A stretch of 64,000 bases of DNA. Origin: Silanimonas sp. (GTDB lineage Bacteria; Pseudomonadota; Gammaproteobacteria; Xanthomonadales; Xanthomonadaceae). Each line of letters opens with the position of its first letter. Position 1 is the stretch's first letter. Positions 15,320 through 24,711 of the stretch are shown piece by piece. A program made the position numbers and the translations under genes. The notes beneath the pieces were generated by a model, which was not told where the DNA came from, did no database searches, and saw only the letters and a program-made list of their open reading frames with translations. The stretch covers positions 62,001 to 126,000 of the forward strand of contig JAGXTI010000036.1 of the NCBI GenBank assembly GCA_018334015.1. Direction: 5' to 3'.

Positions 15320-16747
15320 CTACCGCGTCAAAAAATCCAGCACGCGCTTGATCAGCTTCGAATACGGCGGGTCGAACAGGCCCATGCCGTTGAGCCGCGC
15401 CTGGTGCATCACCGGCATCGCCTTGCTGAAAGTGAGAAAGCCCTGGTGGCCGTGGTAGTGGCCCATGCCCGAGGCGCCGACGCCGCCGATCGGCAGCTCG
15501 TGCTGGCCGAACTGGATCAGGGTGTCGTTGACGCAGACGCTGCCGGCCACCACGGTGTCGAGCGTGCGCTCGAGGCGGTCGCGGTCGCGGTCGAAGGGGT
15601 AGAAGGCGAGCGGCCGGTCGCGGCCGAGGATGTAGGCGAGGGCCTCCTCATGCGTGCGGTAGCCCTTCACCGGCAGCAGCGGGCCGAAGATCTCCTCCTG
15701 CATCACCCGCGCCTCGTCGGGCGGGTCGATCAGCACGGTCGGCGGGATGATCTCGCCCGGTGCTTGAGTGCCGTCGTCCGGCGCGTGCTGGCGGATCGCC
15801 ACCCCGCGCTGCCTCGCGTCGTCGAGCCACTCGCGCAGGCGGCTGGCCTGCCGCGGGTTGATGACGCAGGTCACATCGCTATTGCCGGCCAGCTGCGGGT
15901 GGCGTTTGGCGACCGCTGCAAGGTAGGCGCTGATGAAGGCGTCGCGCTGGGTTTCGGGCACCAGCACGTAGTCGGGCGCCACACAAGTCTGGCCGGCATT
16001 GAACAGCTTGCCGGTGGCGATGCGCTCGGCGGCGTGGGCGATATCGTAGTCCGGGGCGATCAAGGCCGGCGATTTGCCGCCGAGCTCCAAGGTCACCGGG
16101 GTCAGGTTCGACGCGGCCGCCGCCATCACTTTGCGGCCCACGGCGGTGCTGCCGGTGAACAGCAGGTGGTCGAAGGGCAGTGCCGTGAACGCCGCGCCGA
16201 CGCTGGCATCGCCTTCGATCACCGCCACGCGATCGGCCGGGAACACCGCCGCGCAGAGTTCGCGGATCAGCGCGCTGGTGCGCGGCGTGAACTCGCTCGG
16301 CTTGAGCATCACGTGGTTGCCGGCGGCGATGGCGTCGACGAGCGGGATGATGGCGAGCTGGAACGGGTAGTTCCACGGCGCGACGATGCCGACCACGCCA
16401 AGCGGCAGGTAGCGGATCTCGCCGCGCGCCGGCAGGAACAGCGGGTTGATCGGCGCGCGCTTCGGCTTCATCCACGAGCGCAGGTGCCGACGGACGTGCT
16501 TGATCTCCTCCAGCGTCACCATCACGTCGGCGGCCAGGGTCTCGACCCGGGCGCGGCGGCCGAAGTCGGCGCTGATGGCCTCGACGATGGATTCGCGGTG
16601 GGCCCGGATGGTCACGGCGAGCTGGTCGAGATCGGCCATGCGCTGGGCGTGGTCCGGGCGCTGCCGCTGCCAGGCGGCGCGCAGGCGGTCGAGGGTTTCG
16701 GCAAGGGGCGGCGGGCTCGCGGCCGGACGGTGCAGGGCGGTGTCCAT
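15320..16747 (-). CDS. calB: Coniferyl aldehyde dehydrogenase-type NAD(P)-dependent aldehyde dehydrogenase
   Basis: A 475-residue class 3-like aldehyde dehydrogenase. The cofactor and catalytic signatures are complete: GVVGIVAPWNYPFQLA, FTGSTAVGRKV, LELGGKSPALI (general-base Glu) and NAGQTCVAPDYVLVP with the nucleophile Cys. The APDYVLV context and the C-terminal INETL-like segment are typical of proteins annotated as coniferyl aldehyde dehydrogenase, though many in this group oxidise fatty or aromatic aldehydes. It has no aromatic-catabolism neighbours here, so the physiological substrate is open. It is divergent from the DUF294 gene. Confidence 0.87.
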   Translation of the reverse strand: MDTALHRPAASPPPLAETLDRLRAAWQRQRPDHAQRMADLDQLAVTIRAHRESIVEAISADFGRRARVETLAADVMVTLEEIKHVRRHLRSWMKPKRAPINPLFLPARGEIRYLPLGVVGIVAPWNYPFQLAIIPLVDAIAAGNHVMLKPSEFTPRTSALIRELCAAVFPADRVAVIEGDASVGAAFTALPFDHLLFTGSTAVGRKVMAAAASNLTPVTLELGGKSPALIAPDYDIAHAAERIATGKLFNAGQTCVAPDYVLVPETQRDAFISAYLAAVAKRHPQLAGNSDVTCVINPRQASRLREWLDDARQRGVAIRQHAPDDGTQAPGEIIPPTVLIDPPDEARVMQEEIFGPLLPVKGYRTHEEALAYILGRDRPLAFYPFDRDRDRLERTLDTVVAGSVCVNDTLIQFGQHELPIGGVGASGMGHYHGHQGFLTFSKAMPVMHQARLNGMGLFDPPYSKLIKRVLDFLTR

Positions 16748-16833
16748 GGGTGGGCAGCGGCGGGGCGGGCTTGCAGTCTACCTTCACCGAAAGTCGCAGC
16801 GACGCGCTGCGTCGGTCGTGGCAGGCTGAGCGC

Positions 16834-18675
16834 ATGGGCACCCCCGGTTTCGATTTCGGCACGCCACCGTTCGACCTGCTCGATGCGGTCGGCCAGGCCC
16901 GCGTCGAGGCCGCCATCGACCTCGCCTTCTTCCCGCCGGGCAGTGTGCTGATCGAGGCCGGCAAGCCCTCCGCGCAGGTGTTCGTGGTGCTGCGCGGCGA
17001 GGTCGAGGCCGGCGACATCGAGGACGGCCAGGAGCGCCTGTTCTCCGACTATGGCCCCGGCGAGGTGTTCGGTGCCTTCGCGGTCATCACCGGCCGCGCC
17101 CGCCACCGCTACCGCGCCCGCGGCGAGGTGCTGGCTTTCCTGCTGCCGGCCGCCGTGTTCCGTGAACTGCTGGCCGGGCAGCCGCGCTTTGCCGCCTGGT
17201 TCCACGAGGGCCTGTCGGCCAAGCGCCAGTTGCTGGCCGAGAAGAACGCACCGGCCGAATCGAACCGGCTGATGTTGACCCGTGTCCGCGATGCCCGGCT
17301 GGCACCGGCGGTGCGGGTGCCGCCGGCCACGCCGATCGGTACGGCGGTGGCCGCCCTGCGCCAGCATGGCGTCGAGTGCCTGCTGGTTGGTGCCGCGGAC
17401 GGCGAGGATGGCGAGGACGTCGATGATGGCCCGGGCATCGTCACCCGCACCGACCTGCTCGATGCGCTGGCGCTCGAAGGCCATGGCCTCGCGTCGCCGA
17501 TCGGCCCCCTGGCGCACCGTCCGCTCATCGGCGTGCGCGAGGACGATGTGCTGTTCCAGGCCTTGGTGACCATGACCGAGGCGCACATCGAGCGCGTCGC
17601 GGTGCGGCGCGGGGCCGAGGTGGTGGGCACCATCGGCTTGGCCGAGGTGCTGAGCCACTACGCCAGCCAGTCGCACCTCATCAGCCTGCGGCTGGCCCGT
17701 GCCAGCAGCGAGGCCGAAGTGGTCGAGGCGGCCCGCGAGATGACCGGGCTGGTGCGCACCCTGTTCGCGCAGGGCGCCAAGATCAGTTACCTGATGGAAC
17801 TGGTGAGCGCGCTCAATTCGCGGCTGCTGGCGCGGCTGTTCGAGTTCTGCCTGCCGGCCGAAACCCGTGCCGGACTCTGCCTGCTGGTGCTGGGCAGCGA
17901 GGGTCGGCGCGAGCAGATCCTCAAGACCGATCAGGACAACGCCCTCATCATCGCCGGCGAGCAGGCGCCACCGGGCTTGGCCGAGGCCATGGCGCGCTTC
18001 TCCGCGCAGCTCGCGGCGATCGGCTACCCGCCCTGCGCCGGCGGTGTGATGGCGAGCAACCCGCACTGGCGGCAGACCCTGGCCGGCTGGCGTGGGCGGA
18101 TCGCCGCCTGGCGTCGGCAGGGCGACCCGGTGTCGCTGATGGAGCTGGCCATGGTGGTCGATGCCCGTCCGGTCGCCGGAGACCGTCACTTGGTGCAAGC
18201 GCTGCACGAGGACCTGATGGCGCTCGGCCGCGACGAGCTGCTGATGCACCGGATGATCGAGGCGGCGTTCCACTTCGACACCCCGCTGACCCTGTTCGGC
18301 CGCGTCCGCCAAGGGGAGGCCGGGACCGACATCAAGAAAGGCGGCATCTTCCCGCTGGTCCACGGCCTGCGCACGCTGGCGCTGCGCCACGGTGTGGCAC
18401 GCAACAACAGCTTCGCGCGCTGTGAGGGGCTGGTGGCGGCCGGTGCCTTGCCCGGCGAGCTGGGCCGCGATGTGCCGCAGGCGCTCGCGGTGTTCCAACG
18501 GCTGCGCCTGGCCCAGCAGTTCGACGCCCTGGCCGCTGGCCGCCTGCCCGACAACACGCTCGACATCGCCGCGCTGCGCCACCTCGACCGCGAACTGCTG
18601 CGCGATGCCCTGCGCGTGGTCAATCGCTTCAAGGCGCATCTGCGCGAGGTCTTCCACCTGCGCGGCATGGCATGA
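16834..18675 (+). CDS. CNMP-CBS-DUF294 putative nucleotidyltransferase
   Basis: A 613-residue cytoplasmic multidomain protein. It has a cyclic-nucleotide-binding-like domain (about 20-135, with FPPGSVLIEAGKPSAQVFVVLRGEVEAG), a CBS pair (about 145-285), a DUF294 nucleotidyltransferase core (about 300-440, with LGSEGRREQILKTDQDNALI carrying the GS and DxD residues) and a DUF294 C-terminal helical domain. The architecture resembles GlnD-type regulators, but the activity of this family is not established. The ATG at 16834 begins exactly at the folded domain. The stop overlaps the exonuclease ATG, and a CrbS-type kinase gene follows, suggesting a regulatory role in acetate metabolism. Confidence 0.9.
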   Translation: MGTPGFDFGTPPFDLLDAVGQARVEAAIDLAFFPPGSVLIEAGKPSAQVFVVLRGEVEAGDIEDGQERLFSDYGPGEVFGAFAVITGRARHRYRARGEVLAFLLPAAVFRELLAGQPRFAAWFHEGLSAKRQLLAEKNAPAESNRLMLTRVRDARLAPAVRVPPATPIGTAVAALRQHGVECLLVGAADGEDGEDVDDGPGIVTRTDLLDALALEGHGLASPIGPLAHRPLIGVREDDVLFQALVTMTEAHIERVAVRRGAEVVGTIGLAEVLSHYASQSHLISLRLARASSEAEVVEAAREMTGLVRTLFAQGAKISYLMELVSALNSRLLARLFEFCLPAETRAGLCLLVLGSEGRREQILKTDQDNALIIAGEQAPPGLAEAMARFSAQLAAIGYPPCAGGVMASNPHWRQTLAGWRGRIAAWRRQGDPVSLMELAMVVDARPVAGDRHLVQALHEDLMALGRDELLMHRMIEAAFHFDTPLTLFGRVRQGEAGTDIKKGGIFPLVHGLRTLALRHGVARNNSFARCEGLVAAGALPGELGRDVPQALAVFQRLRLAQQFDALAAGRLPDNTLDIAALRHLDRELLRDALRVVNRFKAHLREVFHLRGMA

Positions 18676-19271
18676 ACCCGCTGCATCGCCGCTGGTTGGT
18701 CTGGCGTCATGCCGACAGCCCCTGGGGACACCTGTTTGGCCCCGCGCCGGCCGATGAGGTGGTCAGCCTCGATCTCGAAACCACCGGCCTCGATCCAAGC
18801 CGCGACCGCATCCTGCGGCTGGCCGCGGTGCCGGTGCGCGGCCACCGCGTGCTGCTCTCCGAACGCTTCGAGCGCTGGGTCGCGCCGGGGCGGAGTTTCG
18901 GCATCGAATCGATCCGCCACCATCGCATCCTGCCCGGCGACCTGGTCGACGCCGAGGCGGTGCCGGCAGTGGTGGCCGATTTCCTGCGCTGGCTGGGCCC
19001 TCGGCCGCTGCTCGGCTACTGCATCGATTTCGACATCGCCATGCTCGACCCCTGGGTGCGGGCGCTCACCGGCTTTCCGCTGCCGCACCGGCGCATCGAC
19101 CTCGCCCTGGTGCACCTCGCCCACCTCGAACGCCGCCAGCCGGAACGGGCGCAGCGGATGAACCTCGATGCCATCCTCGCCGACACCGGCGTGCCGGCTT
19201 TGAACCGTCACGATGCGCTGGCCGATGCCACCGCCACCGCCTTGGCCTGGCGCGTGCTGCATGCGCGCTGA
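18672..19271 (+). CDS. DEDDh 3'-5' exonuclease (DnaQ-like)
   Basis: A 199-residue exonuclease of the DnaQ/epsilon fold. The acidic metal-binding residues are visible: Exo I VVSLDLETTGLDPSRD (Asp, Glu), Exo II in LLGYCIDFDIAMLD (Asp), and Exo III RHDALADATATALA (His and Asp). It lacks the alpha-subunit-binding tail of replicative epsilon. It is coupled by an ATGA overlap to the DUF294 gene. This DUF294-exonuclease pair recurs next to acetate symporter/CrbS-type genes in other gammaproteobacteria (from memory). Whether it acts on DNA, RNA or a nucleotide signal is unknown. Confidence 0.9.
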   Translation: MNPLHRRWLVWRHADSPWGHLFGPAPADEVVSLDLETTGLDPSRDRILRLAAVPVRGHRVLLSERFERWVAPGRSFGIESIRHHRILPGDLVDAEAVPAVVADFLRWLGPRPLLGYCIDFDIAMLDPWVRALTGFPLPHRRIDLALVHLAHLERRQPERAQRMNLDAILADTGVPALNRHDALADATATALAWRVLHAR

Positions 19272-19326
19272 GCACCGGCACGGCGGCCTAGAATCGCCGG
19301 CGTAAAGCCACGCAACGGGAGCATCG

Positions 19327-22300
19327 ATGGTCCACGGGCTGAGCCTGCTGCTGGTGTCGCTGCTCTACGTCGGCCTGCTGCTGGCGGTGGCCTGGCGGGG
19401 TGACCGCGCCGGGCCGGCGCGTGGGCCGCTGCGACCCCTGCTGTTCGCCCTGACGCTGGCGGTCTACTGCAGTTCCTGGACCCTGCTGGGCGCGGTCGGG
19501 GTGGCCGCCGACAACCTCTGGAGCTACCTGCCGATCTACCTCGGGCCGCTGCTGCTGCTGGCCTTCGGCGGTGGGCTGATGCGGCGCATGGTGCTGATCG
19601 GCCAGCGCCAGCGCACCGCCTCGGTGGCCGATTTCCTGGCCGCCCGCTACGGCCGCGCCCGCGAACTGGCGGCCCTGGTGGCGGTGATCTCGGTGGTGGC
19701 GGCGATCCCCTATTTCGCTCTGCAACTCAAGGCCATCGCGCTCTCGGTCGAGGTGCTGACCGGCCGGCCGTCCAGCGGCGGGCTCGATGATCCGGCCCTG
19801 CTCGCGGCGGCGCTGCTCGCGGTCTTCGGCATCCTGTTCGGCACCCGCCATGTCGATGCCACACGCCACCATCGCGGCTTCATGTGGGCCATCGCGCTCG
19901 AATCGGTGGTCAAGCTGCTGGCGCTGGTGCTGGTGGCACTGTTCGCCTGGCAACTGCTGGGCGGACGGTTGCCCGCAGAAGTGCGCGAGGCGCCCCTGCC
20001 GGAGCTGCCCTCGCCTTTCATCGCCCAGACCCTGCTGGCCTTCCTCGCCCTGTTCTGCCTGCCGCGGCAGTTCCAGGTGCTGGTGGTGGAATGCCAGAAC
20101 CCGCAGGACCTCCATCCGGCGCGCTGGGCCTTTGGCCTCTACCTCGTGGTGGTCTGCCTGGCGGTGCTGCCGATCACCTGGGCCGGCGCGGTCTGGGTGC
20201 CCGAAGGCGTCAGTGCGGACGCCTGGGTGCTGGCCCTGCCGCTGTCGCAGGGGCGCACCGATCTCGCCCTGATCGCCTTCCTCGGCGGCGTCTCGGCGGC
20301 CACCGGCATGGTGCTGGTGGCCAGCCTGGCGATCGCCACCATGGTCAGCAACGACCTCGCCATGCCCTGGCTGCTGCGCAACGCCGACGATTCGGCGCGC
20401 TTCGGCCGGCGCATCCTGCGAGTGCGGCGGGCCACCATCGTCGGCCTGTGCCTGGCCGCCTGGGCCTACTACCAGACGGTCACCGGCCAAGAGGCGCTGG
20501 CCGCGCACGGCCTGCTGGCGTTCGCGGCGGTGGCGCAGTTCGCCCCGGCCCTGCTCGGCGGCCTGTACTGGCGCGGTGCCAGCCGGATCGGGGCGCGCTG
20601 GGGCATTGCTGTGGGCTTTGCGCTTTACGTCTACACCCTGCTGCTGCCGGCGGTGGCGCGCGGCCTGGATGTCGGTGCGGGCTGGTTGGAACACGGACCG
20701 TTCGGTCTCGCCTTGCTGCGCCCGGAGGCCTTGTTCGGCCTGTCCGGTGGCGACCCGCTGACCCACGGCGCCGTGGTGTCGCTGGCGGCCAATGCCCTGG
20801 TGTTCGTGCTGGCTTCGCTGCGCTACCGGCCGAGCCTGGAGGCGCGGCTGGCCGCCGAGCCCTTCCTGCGGCCGGATGCCGAGCGGCCCGAGGCCGCGCC
20901 CGATGCCACCGGACGCGCCACCGAGGGCGATGTGCTGGCGCTGTGCGCGCGCGTACTGGGCGAGGCGGCGGTGCGTGCCGATTTCGCCACTTACGCCCTC
21001 GAGCGTGGCCGTCCACTGGCCGAAACGGCTTTGGCCGACCGCCATTTCCTGCTGTTCGGCGAGCGCCTGCTGGCCTCGGCGGTGGGTGCCGCCTCGGCGC
21101 GTGCCCTGCTTACCGCCGCCCTGCGGGGCAGCGGCATGGCCTTCGGCGAAGTGGTGGCCCTGCTCGACGATGCCGGCCAGCAACGCCGCTTCAACCGCGA
21201 GCTTTTGAACACCACGCTCGAGCATGTGAGCCACGGGGTCAGCGTGGTCGATGCCGACCTGCGGCTGATCGCCTGGAACCAAGCCTACCAGCGGCTGTTC
21301 GATTACCCCGACGGCCTGCTCCATGTCGGCAAGCCGGTGGCCGAGCTGATCCGCTGGAACGCCCTGCGCGGCGAGTGCGGCCCCGGCGATGTCGAGGCGC
21401 ATGTGCGCCGCCGGCTGGAGCACCTGCGGCGCGGCGCGGCGCATGTGTTCGAGCGGATCCGGCCGAGTGGGCAGGTGCTGGAGATGCGCGGCCAGCCGCT
21501 GCCAGGCGGCGGCTACGTCACCACCTACACCGACGTGAGCGACTACAAGCGCGTCGAATTGGAATTGCGTGACGCCGCCCAGCAGCTCGAACGCCGGGTC
21601 GAGGACCGCACCCGGGCGCTCTCGGCGGCCTTGGCCGAAACCGCCCGCGCCCAGGGCCATGCCGAACAGGCCCGCCAGGCCACCACCCGCTTCATGACCG
21701 CGCTCAGCCACGACCTGCTGCAACCGCTGCATGCCGCACGGCTGTTCTCGGCGGCGCTGCACGAATCGGAGGGCCGCGACGAACAGCGCCAGATCAGTGG
21801 CCGCATCGACGCCTCGCTGCGGGCGGCCGAGGAACTGCTCGACGGCCTGCTCGATCTCTCGCGCATCGAGTCCGGGCAGTGGCAGGCGCGACCGGTGGCG
21901 GTCGCGCTCGACCCGCTGTTGCGTGGCCTGCTCGACCAGTACGAACCGCTGGCCCGCGCCCGTGGCCTGTCGCTGCGTGCCGTGCCGACCCGCGCCTGGG
22001 TGCGCACCGACCCGGCCCTGCTGCGCCGGGTGCTGCAGAACTTCATCGCCAACGCCCTGCGCTACACCGTGGCCGGCGGTGTGCGCATCGGCGTGCGCTG
22101 GCACGCGGCGGGTTGGGCGGTGGAAGTCTGGGACACCGGCCCCGGCATCGCCGAGACCCATCGCGAGCTGATCTTCGAGGAGTTCCGCCGGATTGGCGAA
22201 AGCGCCACCGCCGGCGAGCGCGGTCTGGGCCTCGGCTTGTCGATCTGCCAGCGCATCGCCCAGAGCCTCGGTCATCCGCTGACCCTGCGCTCGCGGCCCG

Positions 22301-22794
22301 GCCGCGGCAGCGTGTTCGGCATCCTGCTGCCGCGCACGGCCGCCGTGCTGCCGGTTGCACCTGCACCGCTGCCCGAGGCCGGCAACGGCCTGGCCGGCCT
22401 CACGGTGTTGTGCATCGACGACGACGCCGACATCCGCGATGCCCTGCAGACCCTGCTGTCGCGCTGGGGCTTGCGGGTGCAGTGCCTGGGCACCGTCGCC
22501 GAAGCCCTGGCGCTCACCGGGGCCGCAGCGCCGGACCGGCTGGTGGTCGATTACCACCTGCACGATGCGCTCGATGGCCTGGCTTTGGCCGAGCGTCTGC
22601 GCAGCCACTGGGGGCCGGTGCCGACCCTGCTGCTCACCGCTGAGGGCGGCAACCTGCTGCGCGAGCGCGTGCGCGAGGCCGGCTTCACCTTGGCGCACAA
22701 GCCGATCCGGCCGGCGGTGCTGCGCGCCTGGCTGGCGGCGGCGGCCCGGCCAGCCCATGACGACGCCGCGACGACACGGCCTGCGTTGGGATGA
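19327..22794 (+). CDS. crbS: CrbS/MxtR-type hybrid: sodium/solute symporter fused to sensor kinase and receiver
   Basis: An 1155-residue membrane sensor. An SLC5-type symporter domain with about a dozen helices (1-500) is followed by a STAC-like linker (about 530-615), a PAS domain (about 625-735, with VSHGVSVVDADLRLIAWNQAY), a coiled coil, and a histidine kinase (H-box SHDLLQPLH, His 795; G-boxes ERGLGLGLSICQ). A C-terminal receiver (about 1020-1145) has phospho-acceptor Asp 1075 in VVDYHLHD. This matches CrbS/MxtR/ErcS-family kinases. In Vibrio and Pseudomonas, CrbS/MxtR with its LuxR partner switches on acetyl-CoA synthetase. The LuxR partner gene lies 1.2 kb downstream and acs is in the window. 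Confidence 0.92.
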   Translation: MVHGLSLLLVSLLYVGLLLAVAWRGDRAGPARGPLRPLLFALTLAVYCSSWTLLGAVGVAADNLWSYLPIYLGPLLLLAFGGGLMRRMVLIGQRQRTASVADFLAARYGRARELAALVAVISVVAAIPYFALQLKAIALSVEVLTGRPSSGGLDDPALLAAALLAVFGILFGTRHVDATRHHRGFMWAIALESVVKLLALVLVALFAWQLLGGRLPAEVREAPLPELPSPFIAQTLLAFLALFCLPRQFQVLVVECQNPQDLHPARWAFGLYLVVVCLAVLPITWAGAVWVPEGVSADAWVLALPLSQGRTDLALIAFLGGVSAATGMVLVASLAIATMVSNDLAMPWLLRNADDSARFGRRILRVRRATIVGLCLAAWAYYQTVTGQEALAAHGLLAFAAVAQFAPALLGGLYWRGASRIGARWGIAVGFALYVYTLLLPAVARGLDVGAGWLEHGPFGLALLRPEALFGLSGGDPLTHGAVVSLAANALVFVLASLRYRPSLEARLAAEPFLRPDAERPEAAPDATGRATEGDVLALCARVLGEAAVRADFATYALERGRPLAETALADRHFLLFGERLLASAVGAASARALLTAALRGSGMAFGEVVALLDDAGQQRRFNRELLNTTLEHVSHGVSVVDADLRLIAWNQAYQRLFDYPDGLLHVGKPVAELIRWNALRGECGPGDVEAHVRRRLEHLRRGAAHVFERIRPSGQVLEMRGQPLPGGGYVTTYTDVSDYKRVELELRDAAQQLERRVEDRTRALSAALAETARAQGHAEQARQATTRFMTALSHDLLQPLHAARLFSAALHESEGRDEQRQISGRIDASLRAAEELLDGLLDLSRIESGQWQARPVAVALDPLLRGLLDQYEPLARARGLSLRAVPTRAWVRTDPALLRRVLQNFIANALRYTVAGGVRIGVRWHAAGWAVEVWDTGPGIAETHRELIFEEFRRIGESATAGERGLGLGLSICQRIAQSLGHPLTLRSRPGRGSVFGILLPRTAAVLPVAPAPLPEAGNGLAGLTVLCIDDDADIRDALQTLLSRWGLRVQCLGTVAEALALTGAAAPDRLVVDYHLHDALDGLALAERLRSHWGPVPTLLLTAEGGNLLRERVREAGFTLAHKPIRPAVLRAWLAAAARPAHDDAATTRPALG

Positions 22795-22807
22795 CATCCC
22801 TTTCACG

Positions 22808-24028
22808 ATGGAGCCCACCATGGCCCTGAGCTCGACCCTGCTGGCCGCCGCCCTCGCCTCCACCAGTGCGCCGCTGCCACCCCTGCCCGAGGCCACGGTG
22901 CTGTCGGCACGGAACGTGCCGATCGAGCCGGGTGCCCGCCGCGAAGTGCTCGCCGAGGGCCTGGAGCACCCCTGGGGGCTGGCCTTCCTGCCGGATGGCA
23001 GCGCCCTCATCACCGAGCGGCCCGGTCGGCTGCGGCTGTTCCGCGACGGCGTGCTGCTGCCGGAGCCGGTGGCCGGCGTGCCGACGGTGTTCGCGCAGAA
23101 CCAGGGCGGCCTGCTGGATGTCGTCATCCATCCGCGCTTCGCCGAAAACCGCCTCGTCTACCTCGCCTACGCCCACGGCACCGCCGAGGCCAACACCACC
23201 CGCGTCGCCCGCGCCCGCCTCGAGGATGGCGCCCTGCAGGCGCTCGAGGTGATCTTCGAGAGCAACCAGCCCAAGCCGGCGGCCGGGCATTTCGGTTCGC
23301 GACTGGCCTGGAAGCCGGACGGCACGCTGCTGATCGCGATCGGTGACGGCGGCAACCCGCCGACCCGGCTCGGTGGCGTGCTGATCCGCGAAAAAGCCCA
23401 GGACCCGGCCAGCCACTGGGGCAAGATCGTCCGCCTCAACGACGACGGCAGCCTGCCGGCCGAGCGGCCTTTCGCCGCTGCCAACCCGGCCCCGGGCGTC
23501 TGGTCGATCGGCCATCGCAACATCCAGGGCTTGGCCTTCGATGCTGGTCGCGGTCTGGTCTGGGCGAGCGAGCACGGTTCGCTCGGTGGCGATGAACTCA
23601 ACCGTGTGCAGGCCGGCCAGAACTTCGGCTGGCCGATCGTCAGCCTGACCCGCGAGTACGTCGGTGGCGCGCCGATCGGCGAGGCCACCCAGCGCGAGGG
23701 CATGATCGACCCGGTGCTGCTCTGGGACACCGCGGTGGCGCCCTCGGGCCTGGCCGTGTACGAGGGATCGGCCTTCCCGCAGTGGCAGGGCGATCTGTTC
23801 TCCGGTTCGCTGGTCAGCCTCGATGTGCGCCGCATTGATCTCGACGAGGCCGGGCGCGTGATCGGCGAGACGGCCCTGCGGGTCGGCCAGCGCGTGCGCG
23901 AGGTCGAGGTCGGGCCGGACGGTTTGCTGTACGTGCTCACCGATGAGCGTGCCGGCCGCATGATGCGCTTCGTGCCGGTCGCGGCGGCGGCCTCGCCGAC
24001 CGCGCCGCAGGCGATCGAGCGCCGCTGA
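22808..24028 (+). CDS. PQQ-dependent aldose sugar dehydrogenase family protein (YliI-like)
   Basis: A 406-residue exported six-bladed beta-propeller of the soluble quinoprotein glucose/aldose sugar dehydrogenase family. An N-terminal hydrophobic signal-like segment precedes the first blade, GLEHPWGLAFLPDG, followed by LLDVVIHPRF, HFGSRLAWKPDGTLLIAIGDGG, GHRNIQGLAFD and NFGWPIVSL, all standard for the family. In E. coli YliI (Asd) this protein oxidises aldose sugars in the periplasm with PQQ. The start is uncertain between ATG 22808 and ATG 22820. It follows the kinase gene by 13 bases, so it may be cotranscribed. No PQQ biosynthesis genes are seen here. Confidence 0.9.
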   Translation: MEPTMALSSTLLAAALASTSAPLPPLPEATVLSARNVPIEPGARREVLAEGLEHPWGLAFLPDGSALITERPGRLRLFRDGVLLPEPVAGVPTVFAQNQGGLLDVVIHPRFAENRLVYLAYAHGTAEANTTRVARARLEDGALQALEVIFESNQPKPAAGHFGSRLAWKPDGTLLIAIGDGGNPPTRLGGVLIREKAQDPASHWGKIVRLNDDGSLPAERPFAAANPAPGVWSIGHRNIQGLAFDAGRGLVWASEHGSLGGDELNRVQAGQNFGWPIVSLTREYVGGAPIGEATQREGMIDPVLLWDTAVAPSGLAVYEGSAFPQWQGDLFSGSLVSLDVRRIDLDEAGRVIGETALRVGQRVREVEVGPDGLLYVLTDERAGRMMRFVPVAAAASPTAPQAIERR

Positions 24029-24042
24029 GCGGCGGAGTGCGC

Positions 24043-24699
24043 TCAGCCCTCGTCGGGGATCGGTGCCGGCGGCTCCAGCCCGAGCCGGCCCAGCATCAGC
24101 ACGGCCTGGGTGCGGTTGCTGGCCCCCAGCTTGTCCAGCACTGCGCCCATGTGTGCCTTGACGGTGGCCTCGCCGATGCCCAGCTCGAACGCGATCTGCT
24201 TGTTCAAGAGGCCGGCCGCGACCCGGCTCAACACGCGGAACTGCGCCGGCGTCAGGCGGGCCAGGCGGGCGGCGATGGCGCGCTCGTCGGGATCGACCGG
24301 TCGGGCGCTGGGCGGCGGTTCCGGCGGCTCGCCGGCGAGCACGGCGTCCAGCGTGCGCTGCATCTCGGCCGGTGATGCGGATTTCGACAGGAAACCCACG
24401 GCGCCGTGTTCGAGCGCGCGGCGGCGGGTATCGGCATCGTCGCGGGCGCTGACCATCACCACCGGCAGGGCCGGGTGCTGGGCCCGCAGATGCACCAGCA
24501 CGCCAAAGCCCCGGGCACCGGGCATGCTCAGGTCGAGCAGCAGCAGATCGGCCTGCGGCTGGGCTTCCACCAGCGCGAACACGCCTTCGGCGTCGGCGGC
24601 TTCAAAGACCTCGACCTCCGGCCAGAAACCGGCCACCAGACGCTTGAGCGCATCGCGGAACAGCGGGTGGTCGTCGGCGATCAGCAGGGTGGGGGGCAT
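24043..24699 (-). CDS. crbR: LuxR/FixJ-type response regulator, probable CrbR/ErdR
   Basis: A 218-residue response regulator with a receiver domain (1-120: acidic pair ADDHPLFRDAL, phospho-acceptor Asp 56 in LLLLDLSMPG, switch Ser in MVSARD, Lys in FLSKSAS) and a LuxR helix-turn-helix (about 145-205, with LTPAQFRVLSRVAAGLLNKQIAFELGI and VKAHMGAVLDKLG). CrbR/ErdR/AgmR proteins have this build, and the family HTH start LTPAQF fits. Its gene is convergent with the dehydrogenase gene, 15 bases away, and is almost certainly the phosphorelay partner of the nearby hybrid kinase. Confidence 0.9.
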   Translation of the reverse strand: MPPTLLIADDHPLFRDALKRLVAGFWPEVEVFEAADAEGVFALVEAQPQADLLLLDLSMPGARGFGVLVHLRAQHPALPVVMVSARDDADTRRRALEHGAVGFLSKSASPAEMQRTLDAVLAGEPPEPPPSARPVDPDERAIAARLARLTPAQFRVLSRVAAGLLNKQIAFELGIGEATVKAHMGAVLDKLGASNRTQAVLMLGRLGLEPPAPIPDEG

Positions 24700-24711
24700 C
24701 GTGGTGGCGTA

